In this document: one piece after another, positions 15,439-23,236 of the stretch
Position numbering within the stretch: the first letter of the stretch is position 1
How the letters are laid out: the number at the start of each line of letters is the position of its first letter
NCBI GenBank assembly: GCA_002425685.1
Contig: DIMS01000115.1
Span: forward strand, 40,099 to 63,334
Source: Synergistaceae bacterium UBA5560
Lineage (GTDB): Bacteria; Synergistota; Synergistia; Synergistales; Aminiphilaceae
Reading direction: 5' to 3'
Length of the DNA: 23,236 bases
The notes under the pieces: generated by a model
The model's input: the letters and a program-made list of their open reading frames with translations, nothing else
Databases searched by the model: none
What the model was told of the DNA's origin: nothing
Program-made: the position numbers and the translations under genes

Positions 15439-15801
15439 ATGGGTGCGAAGGTATTGATTGTGGACGACGCGGCGTTCATGCGGATGATGCTCAAGGATAT
15501 TCTCGTGAAGAACGGCTTCGAGGTCGTTGGCGAGGCCGAGAATGGGAAAGTCGCGGTGGAGAAGTTCAACGAGGTCAAACCGGATGTGGTGACCATGGAT
15601 ATCACCATGCCCGAGATGGACGGCATCACGGCGGTGAAGGAAATCAAGAAGGCTCATCCCGGAGCGAAAGTCGTCATGGTCAGCGCCATGGGGCAACAGG
15701 CGATGGTCATTGAGGCGATTCAGGCGGGAGCGGCGGACTTCATCGTCAAGCCCTTTCAGCCGGACCGGGTTCTGGAGGCGTTGAGCAAGGCCATCTCCTG
15801 A
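15439..15801 (+). CDS. cheY: CheY-type response regulator
   Basis: A single receiver domain of 120 residues that carries the chemotaxis signal to the switch. All catalytic residues are present: acidic pair Asp9/Asp10 (VDDAAFMR), phospho-acceptor Asp54 (VTMDITMPEMDG), Ser82 at the Thr/Ser position (MVSAMGQ), Phe101 at the aromatic switch position and Lys104 (VKPF). There is no output domain. It lies 36 bp after fliY and 5 bp before fliO with GGGGAGGGAGA upstream. Its targets are likely the N-terminal peptides of FliM and FliY, encoded directly upstream. Confidence 0.96.
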   Translation: MGAKVLIVDDAAFMRMMLKDILVKNGFEVVGEAENGKVAVEKFNEVKPDVVTMDITMPEMDGITAVKEIKKAHPGAKVVMVSAMGQQAMVIEAIQAGAADFIVKPFQPDRVLEALSKAIS

Positions 15802-15806
15802 GGAAC

Positions 15807-16208
15807 ATGTCCACTTCTTCCGGCAGGTTAACACAGTGCGTGAAGCGAGGTCAGTCCCTTTCGAAAGGCCTCGCTGTTGTTTTTTTCCTGGCGACGCCGG
15901 CGTTTGCCGATGAAAGAGCCGGGACCGACCTGACGGGGTATCTGCTTCGCATAGGTTTAGCGTTGGGGCTGTTGGCCCTTTGCGGGTATCTTCTTGTCCG
16001 TTTCGCACCCAGGACGGTCCTGCGCAAAGCTGCGGGAATGGAAATGCTGGCCATGTTGCCCCTGGGACGGGATGTCGTGCGTGTGTTTGCCTGCGGTCCC
16101 GATGTGATCGCCGTTCTCAGCTCGAAGAGCGGAAGCGTCGTCGTGGGTCGATGGAGCAGAGAGGAGTGGGAGCGCTCGTGTGTCGGAAAGGATCAACTTC
16201 GACCCTGA
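15807..16208 (+). CDS. fliO: Flagellar biosynthesis protein FliO
   Basis: FliO is a scaffold that stabilises assembly of the FliP ring. The 133-residue protein has an N-terminal signal-like segment (GLAVVFFLATPAFA, about 21-34), a short periplasmic stretch, one membrane helix (about 46-64, LLRIGLALGLLALCGYLLV) and a cytoplasmic domain with MEMLAMLPLGRDVVRVFACG, typical of FliO. A cleaved signal peptide plus a helix is like the FliO/FliZ of Gram-positive bacteria. The start at ATG 15807 is 5 bp after the cheY stop, whose TGA lies inside the ribosome-binding GAGGAA. Its end overlaps fliP. Low conservation makes context important. Confidence 0.85.
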   Translation: MSTSSGRLTQCVKRGQSLSKGLAVVFFLATPAFADERAGTDLTGYLLRIGLALGLLALCGYLLVRFAPRTVLRKAAGMEMLAMLPLGRDVVRVFACGPDVIAVLSSKSGSVVVGRWSREEWERSCVGKDQLRP

Positions 16209-16966
16209 CCAGGGGTATGCTCGCGGCGGGAGCATTTCTTCTCGTTCTTGCCGCGGGAGCGGCCTGGGCGGAGCCGCCTTTGCCGGACATGCCCATTCCC
16301 ACGCTCCAGTTGGGCATTCGAGGTGCGGAATCGCCCCAGGACGTGGTGCTTTCCCTGCAGATTCTCGCCCTTCTCACTGTTCTGAGCTTGGCTCCGGCCA
16401 TTGTCCTCATGCTCACGAGCTTCACGCGCATCCTCGTGGTGCTGGGGTTTGTGCGGAATGCCCTCGGTCTCCAGCAAATGCCGCCGAACCAGGTCATCGT
16501 TACGCTCGCGCTCTTCCTTACCCTTTTCACCATGTCACCCGTGTGGCAGCGCATCTTCGACACGTCACTCTCTCCCTACATGGACGGACGCATGTCGGCG
16601 AGGGAGGCCATGCAGGGCGTCGTGACGCCTCTTCGGGATTTCATGCTTCGCCAGACGAGAGAGCAGGAGCTGTCCCTCATGGTTTCCATGGCGGAACTGC
16701 CCCGTCCGAACAATGCCGATGATGTTCCCCTCCGCGTCCTCATTCCCGCGTTTATTCTGAGTGAACTCAAGACGGCGTTTCAGATGGGCGTGGTCGTTTT
16801 CGTCCCCTTCGTCGTGGTAGACATGATCGTGGCGAGCGTTCTCATGGCCATGGGGATGATCATGCTTCCTCCCATGCTCATATCACTTCCCTTCAAAGTG
16901 CTTCTTTTCGTCCTCGCCGACGGGTGGAACCTGGTCATCGCGAGTCTCGTGACGAGTTTCCGCTGA
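16178..16966 (+). CDS. fliP: Flagellar export gate protein FliP
   Basis: FliP forms the five-copy core of the export gate. A signal peptide (MLAAGAFLLVLAAGAAWA, ending near residue 31) is followed by PTLQLGIRG and the family block ALLTVLSLAPAIVLMLTSFT plus RILVVLGFVRNALGLQQMPP, then a charged loop and two C-terminal helices with VLIPAFILSELKTAFQMGVV and MIMLPPMLISLPFKVLLF. The start is uncertain: GTG 16178 is chosen because GGGAG lies five bases upstream; alternatives are GTG 16166, ATG 16151 and ATG 16217. With the chosen start the product has 262 residues and its first 31 bp overlap the end of fliO. Confidence 0.93.
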   Translation: MCRKGSTSTLTRGMLAAGAFLLVLAAGAAWAEPPLPDMPIPTLQLGIRGAESPQDVVLSLQILALLTVLSLAPAIVLMLTSFTRILVVLGFVRNALGLQQMPPNQVIVTLALFLTLFTMSPVWQRIFDTSLSPYMDGRMSAREAMQGVVTPLRDFMLRQTREQELSLMVSMAELPRPNNADDVPLRVLIPAFILSELKTAFQMGVVVFVPFVVVDMIVASVLMAMGMIMLPPMLISLPFKVLLFVLADGWNLVIASLVTSFR

Positions 16967-16986
16967 GACGGGAAAGGAGAAGGGCC

Positions 16987-17256
16987 GTGGAGATTCTCAA
17001 CATGTACGATACGCTGCAGCAGGCGGTATGGGTGACGCTCACGTCGGCCCTTCCGATCCTTCTTGTCGCCATGGGGATCGGACTTGTGATCGGTATTCTC
17101 CAGACCGCCACATCCATTCAGGAGCAGACACTGGTCTTCATTCCCAAGATCATCGCGGTGCTCGTCAGCATTGTCTTCTTCGGTCCCCTGATCTTCGGAA
17201 AGGTGGGGGACATGGCGAAGTTCCTGCTGGGGAACCTGCATCGGTTCGTTCAATGA
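16987..17256 (+). CDS. fliQ: Flagellar export gate protein FliQ
   Basis: FliQ is a two-helix membrane protein of the export gate, usually 86-90 residues; this product has 89. Helices are at about residues 16-40 (LTSALPILLVAMGIGLVIG) and 52-75 (PKIIAVLVSIVFFGPLIFG), with the conserved loop ILQTATSIQEQTLVF between them. The GTG at 16987 is chosen because AAAGGAG ends seven bases upstream and the length then fits the family; a longer open frame runs back into fliP but has no support. The stop TGA overlaps the fliR ATG. Confidence 0.95.
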   Translation: MEILNMYDTLQQAVWVTLTSALPILLVAMGIGLVIGILQTATSIQEQTLVFIPKIIAVLVSIVFFGPLIFGKVGDMAKFLLGNLHRFVQ

Positions 17257-18035
17257 TCTTCGCGGAGCCGCAGCTTCTCCTGCTGGGACTGTATTTTTTC
17301 GTGAGCCTCCGCTTTCTGGGGGTTCTCACCGTGGCGCCCGCCTTCGCCGCGTCGGCTTTTCCCATTCAGGTTCGACTGTGGCTCGCCTTTCTGCTCGCGC
17401 TCTTCGCCCTTCCCGCCGCATTGGAACTCCCTTCCCCGGAGCCGATACTCACCATAGGCGGTCTTGTGACGGCCTCCACACGGGAATATCTTCTCGGTGC
17501 GGCGCTGGGTTTTTTCGGAAGCCTTCCGCTCTATGCGTTGCAGATGGCGGGACGTATCGTGGGGATGCAGATGAGCTTCGGCATGGCAAACGTGCTGGAC
17601 CCTTTTTCCGAGGTCCAGGTCTCCGTGGTGGAGCAGTTCAAGTTTCTCGCGGGGCTCTGGTTCTTTTTTCATTGGAACGGACACCTGCTGCTGGTGCGCG
17701 CCGCCGGAGAAAGCCTGCGCCTCGCCCCTCTCGGTGTCCCGTCCCTGGCGTTTCCGCTGGACCCGGGGCTGGGACTCTGGATGCAGCGAGCGCTTGTCCT
17801 TGCCATGCGCATGGTCCTGCCTTTCTTTGGAGCACTGCTTCTGGCCGACGTGGGATTGGGCTTCGTGGCGAGGACCGTACCGCAGATGAACATTTTCGTG
17901 CTCGGGCTGCCGCTGAAGGTGGCGCTCGGATTCTTTCTCCTTATGGTGGTGCTTCCCATGTCCATCGATCTCATCCACGGAGAGGTGGAGCGCGTGGTGG
18001 AGACCGCTCTGGGAATACTCCAGGTCTGGCGGTAG
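17253..18035 (+). CDS. fliR: Flagellar export gate protein FliR
   Basis: FliR is the single-copy gate protein with about six membrane helices. The 260-residue sequence is almost wholly hydrophobic and has the family blocks TVAPAFAASAFPIQVRL, LQMAGRIVGMQMSFGMANVL and LGFVARTVPQMNIFVLGLPL. The start ATG 17253 overlaps the fliQ stop (ATGA), so translation is probably coupled; there is no strong ribosome-binding site of its own. The stop is 11 bp before flhB. Order fliP-fliQ-fliR-flhB-flhA is the standard export-gate block. Confidence 0.95.
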   Translation: MIFAEPQLLLLGLYFFVSLRFLGVLTVAPAFAASAFPIQVRLWLAFLLALFALPAALELPSPEPILTIGGLVTASTREYLLGAALGFFGSLPLYALQMAGRIVGMQMSFGMANVLDPFSEVQVSVVEQFKFLAGLWFFFHWNGHLLLVRAAGESLRLAPLGVPSLAFPLDPGLGLWMQRALVLAMRMVLPFFGALLLADVGLGFVARTVPQMNIFVLGLPLKVALGFFLLMVVLPMSIDLIHGEVERVVETALGILQVWR

Positions 18036-18046
18036 GGCTTCGACGC

Positions 18047-19126
18047 ATGCGGACGTTTCGCCTGCAGCTTTTTGCCGAAGAGCGAACCGAGCCGGCGACG
18101 CCTAGGAAGCGGCAGAAGACCCGCGAGGAAGGGCAGGTTGCCCGCAGCCAGGATCTGGGTGCGGCGGCGGTCATCCTCGTGGGGCTTCTGGCGGTGTTCG
18201 CTTTCTCGCTCTGGTGGGTCGCCTCCCTGAAGGGGTTTTTCGTGGAGACCTGGCGATTCATGTCGGGGGAGCAGATCGGCCGGGAAGGATGGGTGCAGGC
18301 ACTCGCCAGGGATTTCCTCAAGGTCTTTTTGTTCACGTGGTTGCCCTTTGGATTGCTCTGCGGGCTTGCGGGGGCCGCTACGGCGATTTACCAGGTGGGA
18401 CTTTTTCTCTTCGTCAAGCCGTTGATCCCGAAGCTGAGTCGTCTGAACCCCATCTCGGGTCTGAAAAAGATTGTCTCGCTCCGCTCTCTCGTGGAGCTTG
18501 CCAAGGGTATTCTCAAGGCGTTGCTCCTCGGGTTGGTTCTCTATCTCGCCCTGAGGAAGGAACTGGAGAGCATCGCTCTGGCGATGAAGTTTCCCTATCT
18601 TCAGGGACTGAGCGTGGTGACGGAGAAGATCTGGTGGCTCGCGCTGCGCATGGCCCTTCTGCTGTTTGTCATCGCCGCCTTCGACTACGCGTACCAGAGG
18701 TGGGATTTCGAGAAGTCCATCCGGATGAGCAAGAAAGAGATCAAGGACGAATACAAGCAGATGGAAGGCGATCCCAAGGTCAAGCAGCGTATACGTCAGA
18801 GGCAGCGGGAACTGGCCCGGCGACGCATGATGGCACAGGTGCCGAAGGCGGATGTGGTCATCACGAACCCCACGACGCTCGCTGTGGCCATCCAGTACGA
18901 GCGACAGGTGATGGACGCGCCCTGTGTGGTCGCCAAAGGAAAAGGTGTTCTGGCGAGGCGCATTCGGGAAATTGCCCAGGAACACAACGTCCCCATCGTG
19001 GAAAATCGTGCTCTGGCACGTGCTCTTTTCGAGGCGGCGGATGTGGGGGAGATCATTCCGGAAACTCTCTACAAGGGTGTTGCGGAAGTGCTGGCCTTCG
19101 TTTATAAACTGAAGGCGAAAAAATGA
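18047..19126 (+). CDS. flhB: Flagellar export switch protein FlhB
   Basis: FlhB controls the change from rod/hook to filament export. The 359-residue protein begins MRTFRLQLFAEERTEPATP, then four membrane helices (about 40-215), a charged linker, and a cytoplasmic domain from about residue 220. The family block QVPKADVVITNPTTLAVAIQ contains the self-cleavage site at Asn274-Pro275; the residue after Thr276 is Thr277, where the classical motif is NPTH. Cleavage chemistry needs Asn and Pro, both kept. The start is ATG 18047, 11 bp after fliR; an upstream in-frame extension inside fliR is out of family. A 141-bp gap with strong RNA structure follows. Confidence 0.96.
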   Translation: MRTFRLQLFAEERTEPATPRKRQKTREEGQVARSQDLGAAAVILVGLLAVFAFSLWWVASLKGFFVETWRFMSGEQIGREGWVQALARDFLKVFLFTWLPFGLLCGLAGAATAIYQVGLFLFVKPLIPKLSRLNPISGLKKIVSLRSLVELAKGILKALLLGLVLYLALRKELESIALAMKFPYLQGLSVVTEKIWWLALRMALLLFVIAAFDYAYQRWDFEKSIRMSKKEIKDEYKQMEGDPKVKQRIRQRQRELARRRMMAQVPKADVVITNPTTLAVAIQYERQVMDAPCVVAKGKGVLARRIREIAQEHNVPIVENRALARALFEAADVGEIIPETLYKGVAEVLAFVYKLKAKK

Positions 19127-19181
19127 AGGGAACTCTGAAAAAGAAGAGATAATTCCCTGGATGAAGCTGTCAGCAGTGCTC

Positions 19182-19241
19182 CTGTTTTCGCACTCTCCGA
19201 AAAAGTGCCGTAAGGAATCCGCGGGAGACTGGCGAAAACAG
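19182..19241 (+). promoter_or_regulatory. Long hairpin in the flhB-flhA leader
   Basis: CTGTTTTCGC (19182-19191) is perfectly complementary to GCGAAAACAG (19232-19241). Inside it, TCTCC (19194-19198) pairs with GGAGA (19224-19228), separated by one bulge, an A-T pair and a C-C mismatch, giving a stem of about 16 bp with a 25-nt loop. The 3' arm directly abuts AAAGGAG, ahead of the flhA start. No T-run follows. It may control flhA translation or protect an mRNA end. Confidence 0.55.
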
Positions 19242-19267
19242 AAAGGAGAACGGACAACGGAGTACGG

Positions 19268-21436
19268 ATGCAGCAGAGGCGATACCAATCCGACAAACGG
19301 GAGTTGCGGGCCATGGCGAATGTTTCCGAACAGGAAGCGGGACTCAAGACGATGCTGAAATACGCGGATATAGGAATGGCGCTCCTCGTCGTGCTCATCG
19401 TAGGCATGATGATCATTCCGCTTCCGACGGCGCTGCTGGACATCCTTCTTTCCATGAACATCACCTTCGGTGTGGTGATTCTTCTTACCACGTTCTACGT
19501 CAAGAGGGCGCTGGAGATCGCCGCCTTTCCCACCATCCTTCTCATGGCGACTCTCTTCCGCCTTGCGCTGAACGTGTCCACCACGCGGCTCATTCTTCTC
19601 CAGGGCTACGCGGGGGAAGTGATCTCCGCCTTCGGAAACTTCGTGGTGGGCGGCAACTATGTCGTGGGCGGCGTCGTTTTCCTTATACTCGTCATCATCC
19701 AGTTCATCGTTATCACCAAGGGTGCGGAGCGGGTGGCCGAAGTGGCGGCGCGCTTCACCCTGGACGCCATGCCGGGCAAGCAGATGGCCATCGATGCGGA
19801 TCTCAACGCTGGGCTTATTGAGGAGGGAGAGGCCCGGAAGCGTCGGGCGGAGATCCAACGGGAGGCCGATTTCTACGGGGCGATGGACGGTGCCTCCAAG
19901 TTCGTGAAGGGGGATGCCATCGCAGGACTCATCATCACCGTGATCAACATTCTCGGAGGATTGGGCATCGGCGTCTTCCAGCGGGGAATGGACACGGCTC
20001 AGGCTCTCGGCACCTACAGCCTCCTCACCGTCGGAGACGGACTGGTAGCCCAGATCCCCTCGCTTCTCCTCTCTACCGCCACCGGCATCATCGTCACCCG
20101 TGCCGCGGGGGAATCCAATCTCGGCCAGGATATCGTGGCCACGCTCACTCGCTACCACCGTCCCCTCTGGATCGGGTCCGCCATGCTGCTCGGGCTTGCC
20201 ATCATTCCCGGGCTCCCCACGGTCCCCTTCGCGTTTCTGGGAATCGCTTTGGCGTTTCTGGGGTATCGGATTTACCGGGAGGATCTGGTACAGGCCGAAA
20301 CAGCGGGAAAACCTTCTCCCCGCAAAGGAGGCCGAGGCGCCCCCGCTCCGGGTGGCCCCGTCCCTGAGGGGGGCGAAAAGGCGGGACCCGCTCCGGGACC
20401 TGAGAACGTTCTGCCTCTGCTGACGGTAGACCCCATGGAAGTGGAGATCGGCTACGCCCTGATTCCTCTGGTGGATCCCGCCCAGGGTGGCGATATGCTG
20501 GAGCGGATCGGCACGATTCGGCGGCAGATGGCCATGGATCTGGGGCTCGTGGTGCCCCCCATTCGCATACGGGACAACATCCAGCTCAAGCCCACGGAAT
20601 ATCTCATTCTCGTCAAGGGGGGCGAGGTTGGGCGGGGTGAACTGCTTCCCGACCACTATCTCGCCATGAATACCGGAGGCAGCGAAGAGACGCTCGTGGG
20701 CGTTCCTACCACGGAACCCGCCTTCGGTCTTCCCGCCGTGTGGATCACGCCGGAGCTGCGAGATCAGGCGGAAATGGCGGGCTACACGGTTGTTGACGCG
20801 CCTTCCGTGTTGGCTACCCACATTTCCGAGAGCATCAAGCGCTTCGGAGCGGATCTGCTCACCCGACAGGAAGTGCAGAAGCTTGTCGACCTCGTCAAAG
20901 GATCCCATCCTGCCGCGGTGGAGGAGCTTTTGGGTGCCCTCGGGCTGGGCGAGATTCAAAAAGTGTTGCAGAATCTCATCCGGGAACAAATCCCCATTCG
21001 GGACCTGGTGAGCATTTTCGAAGCCCTTGCGGATTTCGGGAGAATCTCTCGGAGCGTGGATTTCCTCACCGAGAGGGTTCGCGAATCCCTTGCCCGGGTC
21101 ATTACCCTCAGGCTCCAGGACAGGGAGGGGACGCTCACGGTGGGAACTCTTTCACCCCGGTGGGAAAAGCGGGTGAAAGAGTCCATTCACGGGGACCTCG
21201 TGCAGGGATGGAACCTTGCCATGAACCCTCAGGAAATGCAGCAGCTCATCACCGCCGTTTCCCGTTTTGCGGAACAGCAGGCTCTTTCCGGGCACGTTCC
21301 GGTGTTGCTTGTGCATCCCGAAGTACGGCTTGTGGTTCGGAGAATTCTTGAGGGAACCTTATCGCAGGTAGCTGTGGTATCCTATAATGAAGTGGCTCAG
21401 GGGGTGCAATTGAAATCTGTGGGGATGGTGGAGTAG
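19268..21436 (+). CDS. flhA: Flagellar export gate protein FlhA
   Basis: FlhA forms the nine-copy ring that passes export substrates from the cytoplasm to the gate and uses the proton gradient. The N-terminal half (to about residue 345) holds eight membrane helices, with the family blocks RLALNVSTTRLILLQGYAGE, ARFTLDAMPGKQMAIDADLN and VKGDAIAGLIIT. A Pro/Gly/Lys-rich linker (about 350-385) leads to the cytoplasmic domain with FAEQQALSGHVPVLLVHPEV near the end. Length, 722, is at the long end. GGAG is five bases before ATG 19268; another in-frame ATG at 19313 with GGGAG nine bases away would remove 15 residues and would fit the short N-terminus typical of the family. Confidence 0.95.
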   Translation: MQQRRYQSDKRELRAMANVSEQEAGLKTMLKYADIGMALLVVLIVGMMIIPLPTALLDILLSMNITFGVVILLTTFYVKRALEIAAFPTILLMATLFRLALNVSTTRLILLQGYAGEVISAFGNFVVGGNYVVGGVVFLILVIIQFIVITKGAERVAEVAARFTLDAMPGKQMAIDADLNAGLIEEGEARKRRAEIQREADFYGAMDGASKFVKGDAIAGLIITVINILGGLGIGVFQRGMDTAQALGTYSLLTVGDGLVAQIPSLLLSTATGIIVTRAAGESNLGQDIVATLTRYHRPLWIGSAMLLGLAIIPGLPTVPFAFLGIALAFLGYRIYREDLVQAETAGKPSPRKGGRGAPAPGGPVPEGGEKAGPAPGPENVLPLLTVDPMEVEIGYALIPLVDPAQGGDMLERIGTIRRQMAMDLGLVVPPIRIRDNIQLKPTEYLILVKGGEVGRGELLPDHYLAMNTGGSEETLVGVPTTEPAFGLPAVWITPELRDQAEMAGYTVVDAPSVLATHISESIKRFGADLLTRQEVQKLVDLVKGSHPAAVEELLGALGLGEIQKVLQNLIREQIPIRDLVSIFEALADFGRISRSVDFLTERVRESLARVITLRLQDREGTLTVGTLSPRWEKRVKESIHGDLVQGWNLAMNPQEMQQLITAVSRFAEQQALSGHVPVLLVHPEVRLVVRRILEGTLSQVAVVSYNEVAQGVQLKSVGMVE

Positions 21437-22798
21437 GTGCGCTTGATACGGCAAATCGTCTATGATGCCAAGGATGATGCGGAAGCCCTCGCCATCGCAC
21501 GCGAACGGCTCGGACGGGATGCGGTCATCCTTTCCACCCGTACCGTGAAGCGGGGAGGTTTCCTCGGGCTCTTCCGAAAGAAGATGCTCTCGGTCACCGC
21601 CGGCCTCTTCGAGGACGAGCGGACGGACCCCTCCGCGTCGGAGGACGCCAAGGAGCGAATTCTGGCTTTCCAGCGACTTCTCGAAGTGAAACAGGCCGTG
21701 AAGGGGACGCTCGCCAGGGAATCCCAGGGAAATGCGGCTTCCTCTCCAGCGGACCCCTTTGTCGCCTCCGAGGTGACGCACCTTACCGGTATTGCGAACG
21801 AAAATGTCCGCCTGGACCTGTCCACTCAGGCAAGGACACTTGCCGCCGCCACCTATGGTCCAGCCTCCAGGGGAGCGGAGCCTCTTGTGCGCCCCCCCAT
21901 GTTCCCGGAGACGGTTCCTTCCGAGGATCCCGATCTTCGAAAGCAGGTGGAGGCGATTCACGCGTCCCTGCAGACGGTGCTGTCCCGGCTTGAAGAGCGG
22001 CGCGAAAGCCGTGCGCCCTTCCCGGGTGGCGAAGAGGAGGGGGACGAGAATGCCCGGCTCCTCGCGAATATGGATGTGGATATCCAGCATGCCCGGACGC
22101 TCGCCAGGACCTTCAGAAAGGAAGGATCCGGCAAGTCCTTCGCGGTCTGGCTGGAGAAACGGATTCCCGTGGTAGGGTCGGATCCTCTCACGGCCATGTC
22201 GGGAAAGAAGGTCATGTTCATCGGCCCTACGGGAGTGGGAAAGACGACATCCATCGCCAAGCTCGCAGCCATCCATTCCCTCTGGGAGAAGAAGCGCGTG
22301 CTCCTTCTGACGGCGGATACCTATCGCATCGCGGCGGTGGAGCAATTGCGCACCTACGCCCGCATTCTCGGTATTCCCATAGAGGTCGTCTACGAACCGG
22401 AGGAAATTCCGTCGCTGTTGCAGAAACATGAAGAGATGGATCTCATCCTCATGGACACGGCGGGGCGAAGTCAGCGGGACGGCAAGCGTCTCGATGAACT
22501 CTGCGGCCTTTACGAATCCTATCGTCCCGAGGCGGTACACCTCGTCATGTCCGCGAACATGAAGTACGGAGATATGCTGGACGTAATCGACCGGATGGGT
22601 GTGGTTCCCGTTTCCTGCCTTCTCTTCACGAAACTTGACGAAACGCTGACCTACGGAAATCTGATGAATGCCGTTCTCGACTTCGACCGCCCCATTTCTT
22701 TCGTCACCACGGGACAGAATGTGCCCAACGACATTGAGGTCGCGCAACCGGAGCGGATCGCAAGGCTCCTCGTCGGAGGTGATCGTGTTGGCCGCTAA
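21437..22798 (+). CDS. flhF: Flagellar SRP-like GTPase FlhF
   Basis: FlhF is an SRP-family GTPase that recruits early flagellar parts and sets their site. The 453-residue protein has a basic N-terminal part with RLGRDAVILSTRTVKRGGFL (25-44), a low-complexity linker (about 75-200), an N-domain and a G domain with GPTGVGKTTSIAKL (G1, about 258-271), LLTADTYRIAAVEQLR, DTAGRSQRDGKRLDE (G3), TKLDET (G4) and TTGQNVPNDIEV (G5). The GTG start at 21437 follows the flhA stop with no base between, so coupling is very likely. flhG follows with overlap, its usual partner. Confidence 0.96.
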   Translation: MRLIRQIVYDAKDDAEALAIARERLGRDAVILSTRTVKRGGFLGLFRKKMLSVTAGLFEDERTDPSASEDAKERILAFQRLLEVKQAVKGTLARESQGNAASSPADPFVASEVTHLTGIANENVRLDLSTQARTLAAATYGPASRGAEPLVRPPMFPETVPSEDPDLRKQVEAIHASLQTVLSRLEERRESRAPFPGGEEEGDENARLLANMDVDIQHARTLARTFRKEGSGKSFAVWLEKRIPVVGSDPLTAMSGKKVMFIGPTGVGKTTSIAKLAAIHSLWEKKRVLLLTADTYRIAAVEQLRTYARILGIPIEVVYEPEEIPSLLQKHEEMDLILMDTAGRSQRDGKRLDELCGLYESYRPEAVHLVMSANMKYGDMLDVIDRMGVVPVSCLLFTKLDETLTYGNLMNAVLDFDRPISFVTTGQNVPNDIEVAQPERIARLLVGGDRVGR

Positions 22799-23236
22799 AC
22801 AGATGCCGCCTCTTTCGGGAAGTTCCCCCCGCATGGAACAGGGACGACGGGAAACGACGGGAGGCCTTCTCCTTCAGGAGGGGGCGAGCGGAAATCCGCC
22901 TCTCCGGGGAGAGCTTCTCGATCAGGCGACGGAATTGCGTTCTCTCGTCTCTGGCCAGTTGAGCGGGGCATCCCGAGGTAAGGGAATGCGCACCATCGCC
23001 GTTCTCAGCGGCAAGGGAGGAGTCGGAAAAACCAATATTTCCGTGAACCTCGCGCTTGCCATGAACAGCATGGGGATTCGGGTGGCCATTCTCGACGCGG
23101 ATCTCGGTCTCGCCAATGTGGACATTCTCTTCGGCATGATGCCCAAGTATAATCTCAGTCATGTCATCAGGGGGATGCGAGAGCTGGAGGATGTCATCGT
23201 CACCGTGAAGGACGACGTGCTCATCATTCCCGGAGG
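22785..23236 (+). CDS. flhG: FlhG (YlxH/FleN), MinD-type ATPase, 3' end outside window
   Basis: FlhG is a MinD-like ATPase that limits flagellar number and activates the FlhF GTPase. The visible 150 codons include a disordered N-terminus, the FlhF-activating helix motif DQATELR (residues 46-52, DQAxxLR pattern), and the deviant Walker A VLSGKGGVGKTNISVNLALA with the MinD signature lysine. AILDADLGLANVDILFG is the next family block. A perfect GGAGGTGAT site at 22775-22783 points to GTG 22785 (5 nt) or TTG 22788 (8 nt); ATG 22803 would also be in frame. It overlaps the end of flhF by 14 bp. The gene runs off the right edge. Confidence 0.93.
   Translation, partial: MLAAKQMPPLSGSSPRMEQGRRETTGGLLLQEGASGNPPLRGELLDQATELRSLVSGQLSGASRGKGMRTIAVLSGKGGVGKTNISVNLALAMNSMGIRVAILDADLGLANVDILFGMMPKYNLSHVIRGMRELEDVIVTVKDDVLIIPG

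Noticed and set aside
19127..19158. Hairpin AGGGAA/TTCCCT right after flhB as a terminator
   Set aside because: The arms and an inner CTCT/AGAG pair can form, but there is no T-run and an A-rich loop dominates, so termination is not supported.
17669..20989. A minus-strand open frame of about 1,100 codons opposite fliR, flhB and flhA
   Set aside because: The + strand has three certain export-gate genes there. The frame reads as His/Arg/Glu-rich sequence without motifs and is a by-product of GC-rich codon use.

Overview
The window is one long flagellar and motility gene cluster, all on the + strand, with GC-rich codon use throughout. Twenty-four protein genes are visible. The first (fliG) is cut by the left edge and the last (flhG) by the right edge. 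No RNA genes, insertion sequences, CRISPR arrays or phage genes were seen. Gene content and order are fliG-fliH-fliI-fliJ-slt-motE // flgE1-fliK-flgD // flgE2 // flbD // motA-motB-fliL-fliM-fliY-cheY-fliO-fliP-fliQ-fliR-flhB // flhA-flhF-flhG, where // marks a gap over 120 bp. The mix of a flbD-motA-motB-fliL-fliM-fliY block (as in spirochaetes), a CheY gene between fliY and fliO (as in Firmicutes and Thermotogae) and GC-rich bases fits a GC-rich Synergistota-like bacterium best. That placement is inference from gene order, not from a phylogenetic marker.

Region 1 (1-4518) encodes a switch protein, the type III export ATPase complex (FliH, FliI, FliJ), a small lytic transglycosylase likely to open peptidoglycan for the rod, and a MotE-like membrane protein. 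A 420-bp gap follows with a candidate terminator and competing stem, then a very good sigma-28 promoter match. Region 2 (4939-10694) holds two hook-protein paralogues on either side of the hook-length ruler FliK and hook cap FlgD. Region 3 (10868-16966 and on) encodes FlbD, the stator MotA/MotB, FliL, the C-ring proteins FliM and FliY, CheY, and the export gate FliO/P/Q/R/FlhB/FlhA. FlhF and FlhG, which set flagellar number and position, end the window.

Most genes overlap or lie within 35 bp, so translational coupling is likely. The gaps are where regulation seems to sit: a sigma-28-like promoter before flgE1, a 16-nt element shared by the leaders of both hook genes, terminator-like hairpins on both sides of flbD, and a long hairpin directly before the flhA ribosome-binding region.

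The most interesting protein-level signals are: (a) both hook paralogues carry a Cys-Asn pair at the position used for lysinoalanine cross-linking in spirochaete hooks, and FlgE2 also has the Lys 13 residues upstream; (b) FliY keeps the CheC-like fold but seems to have lost its phosphatase residues; (c) FlhB has NPTT instead of NPTH at its self-cleavage site; (d) the lytic transglycosylase has no signal peptide.
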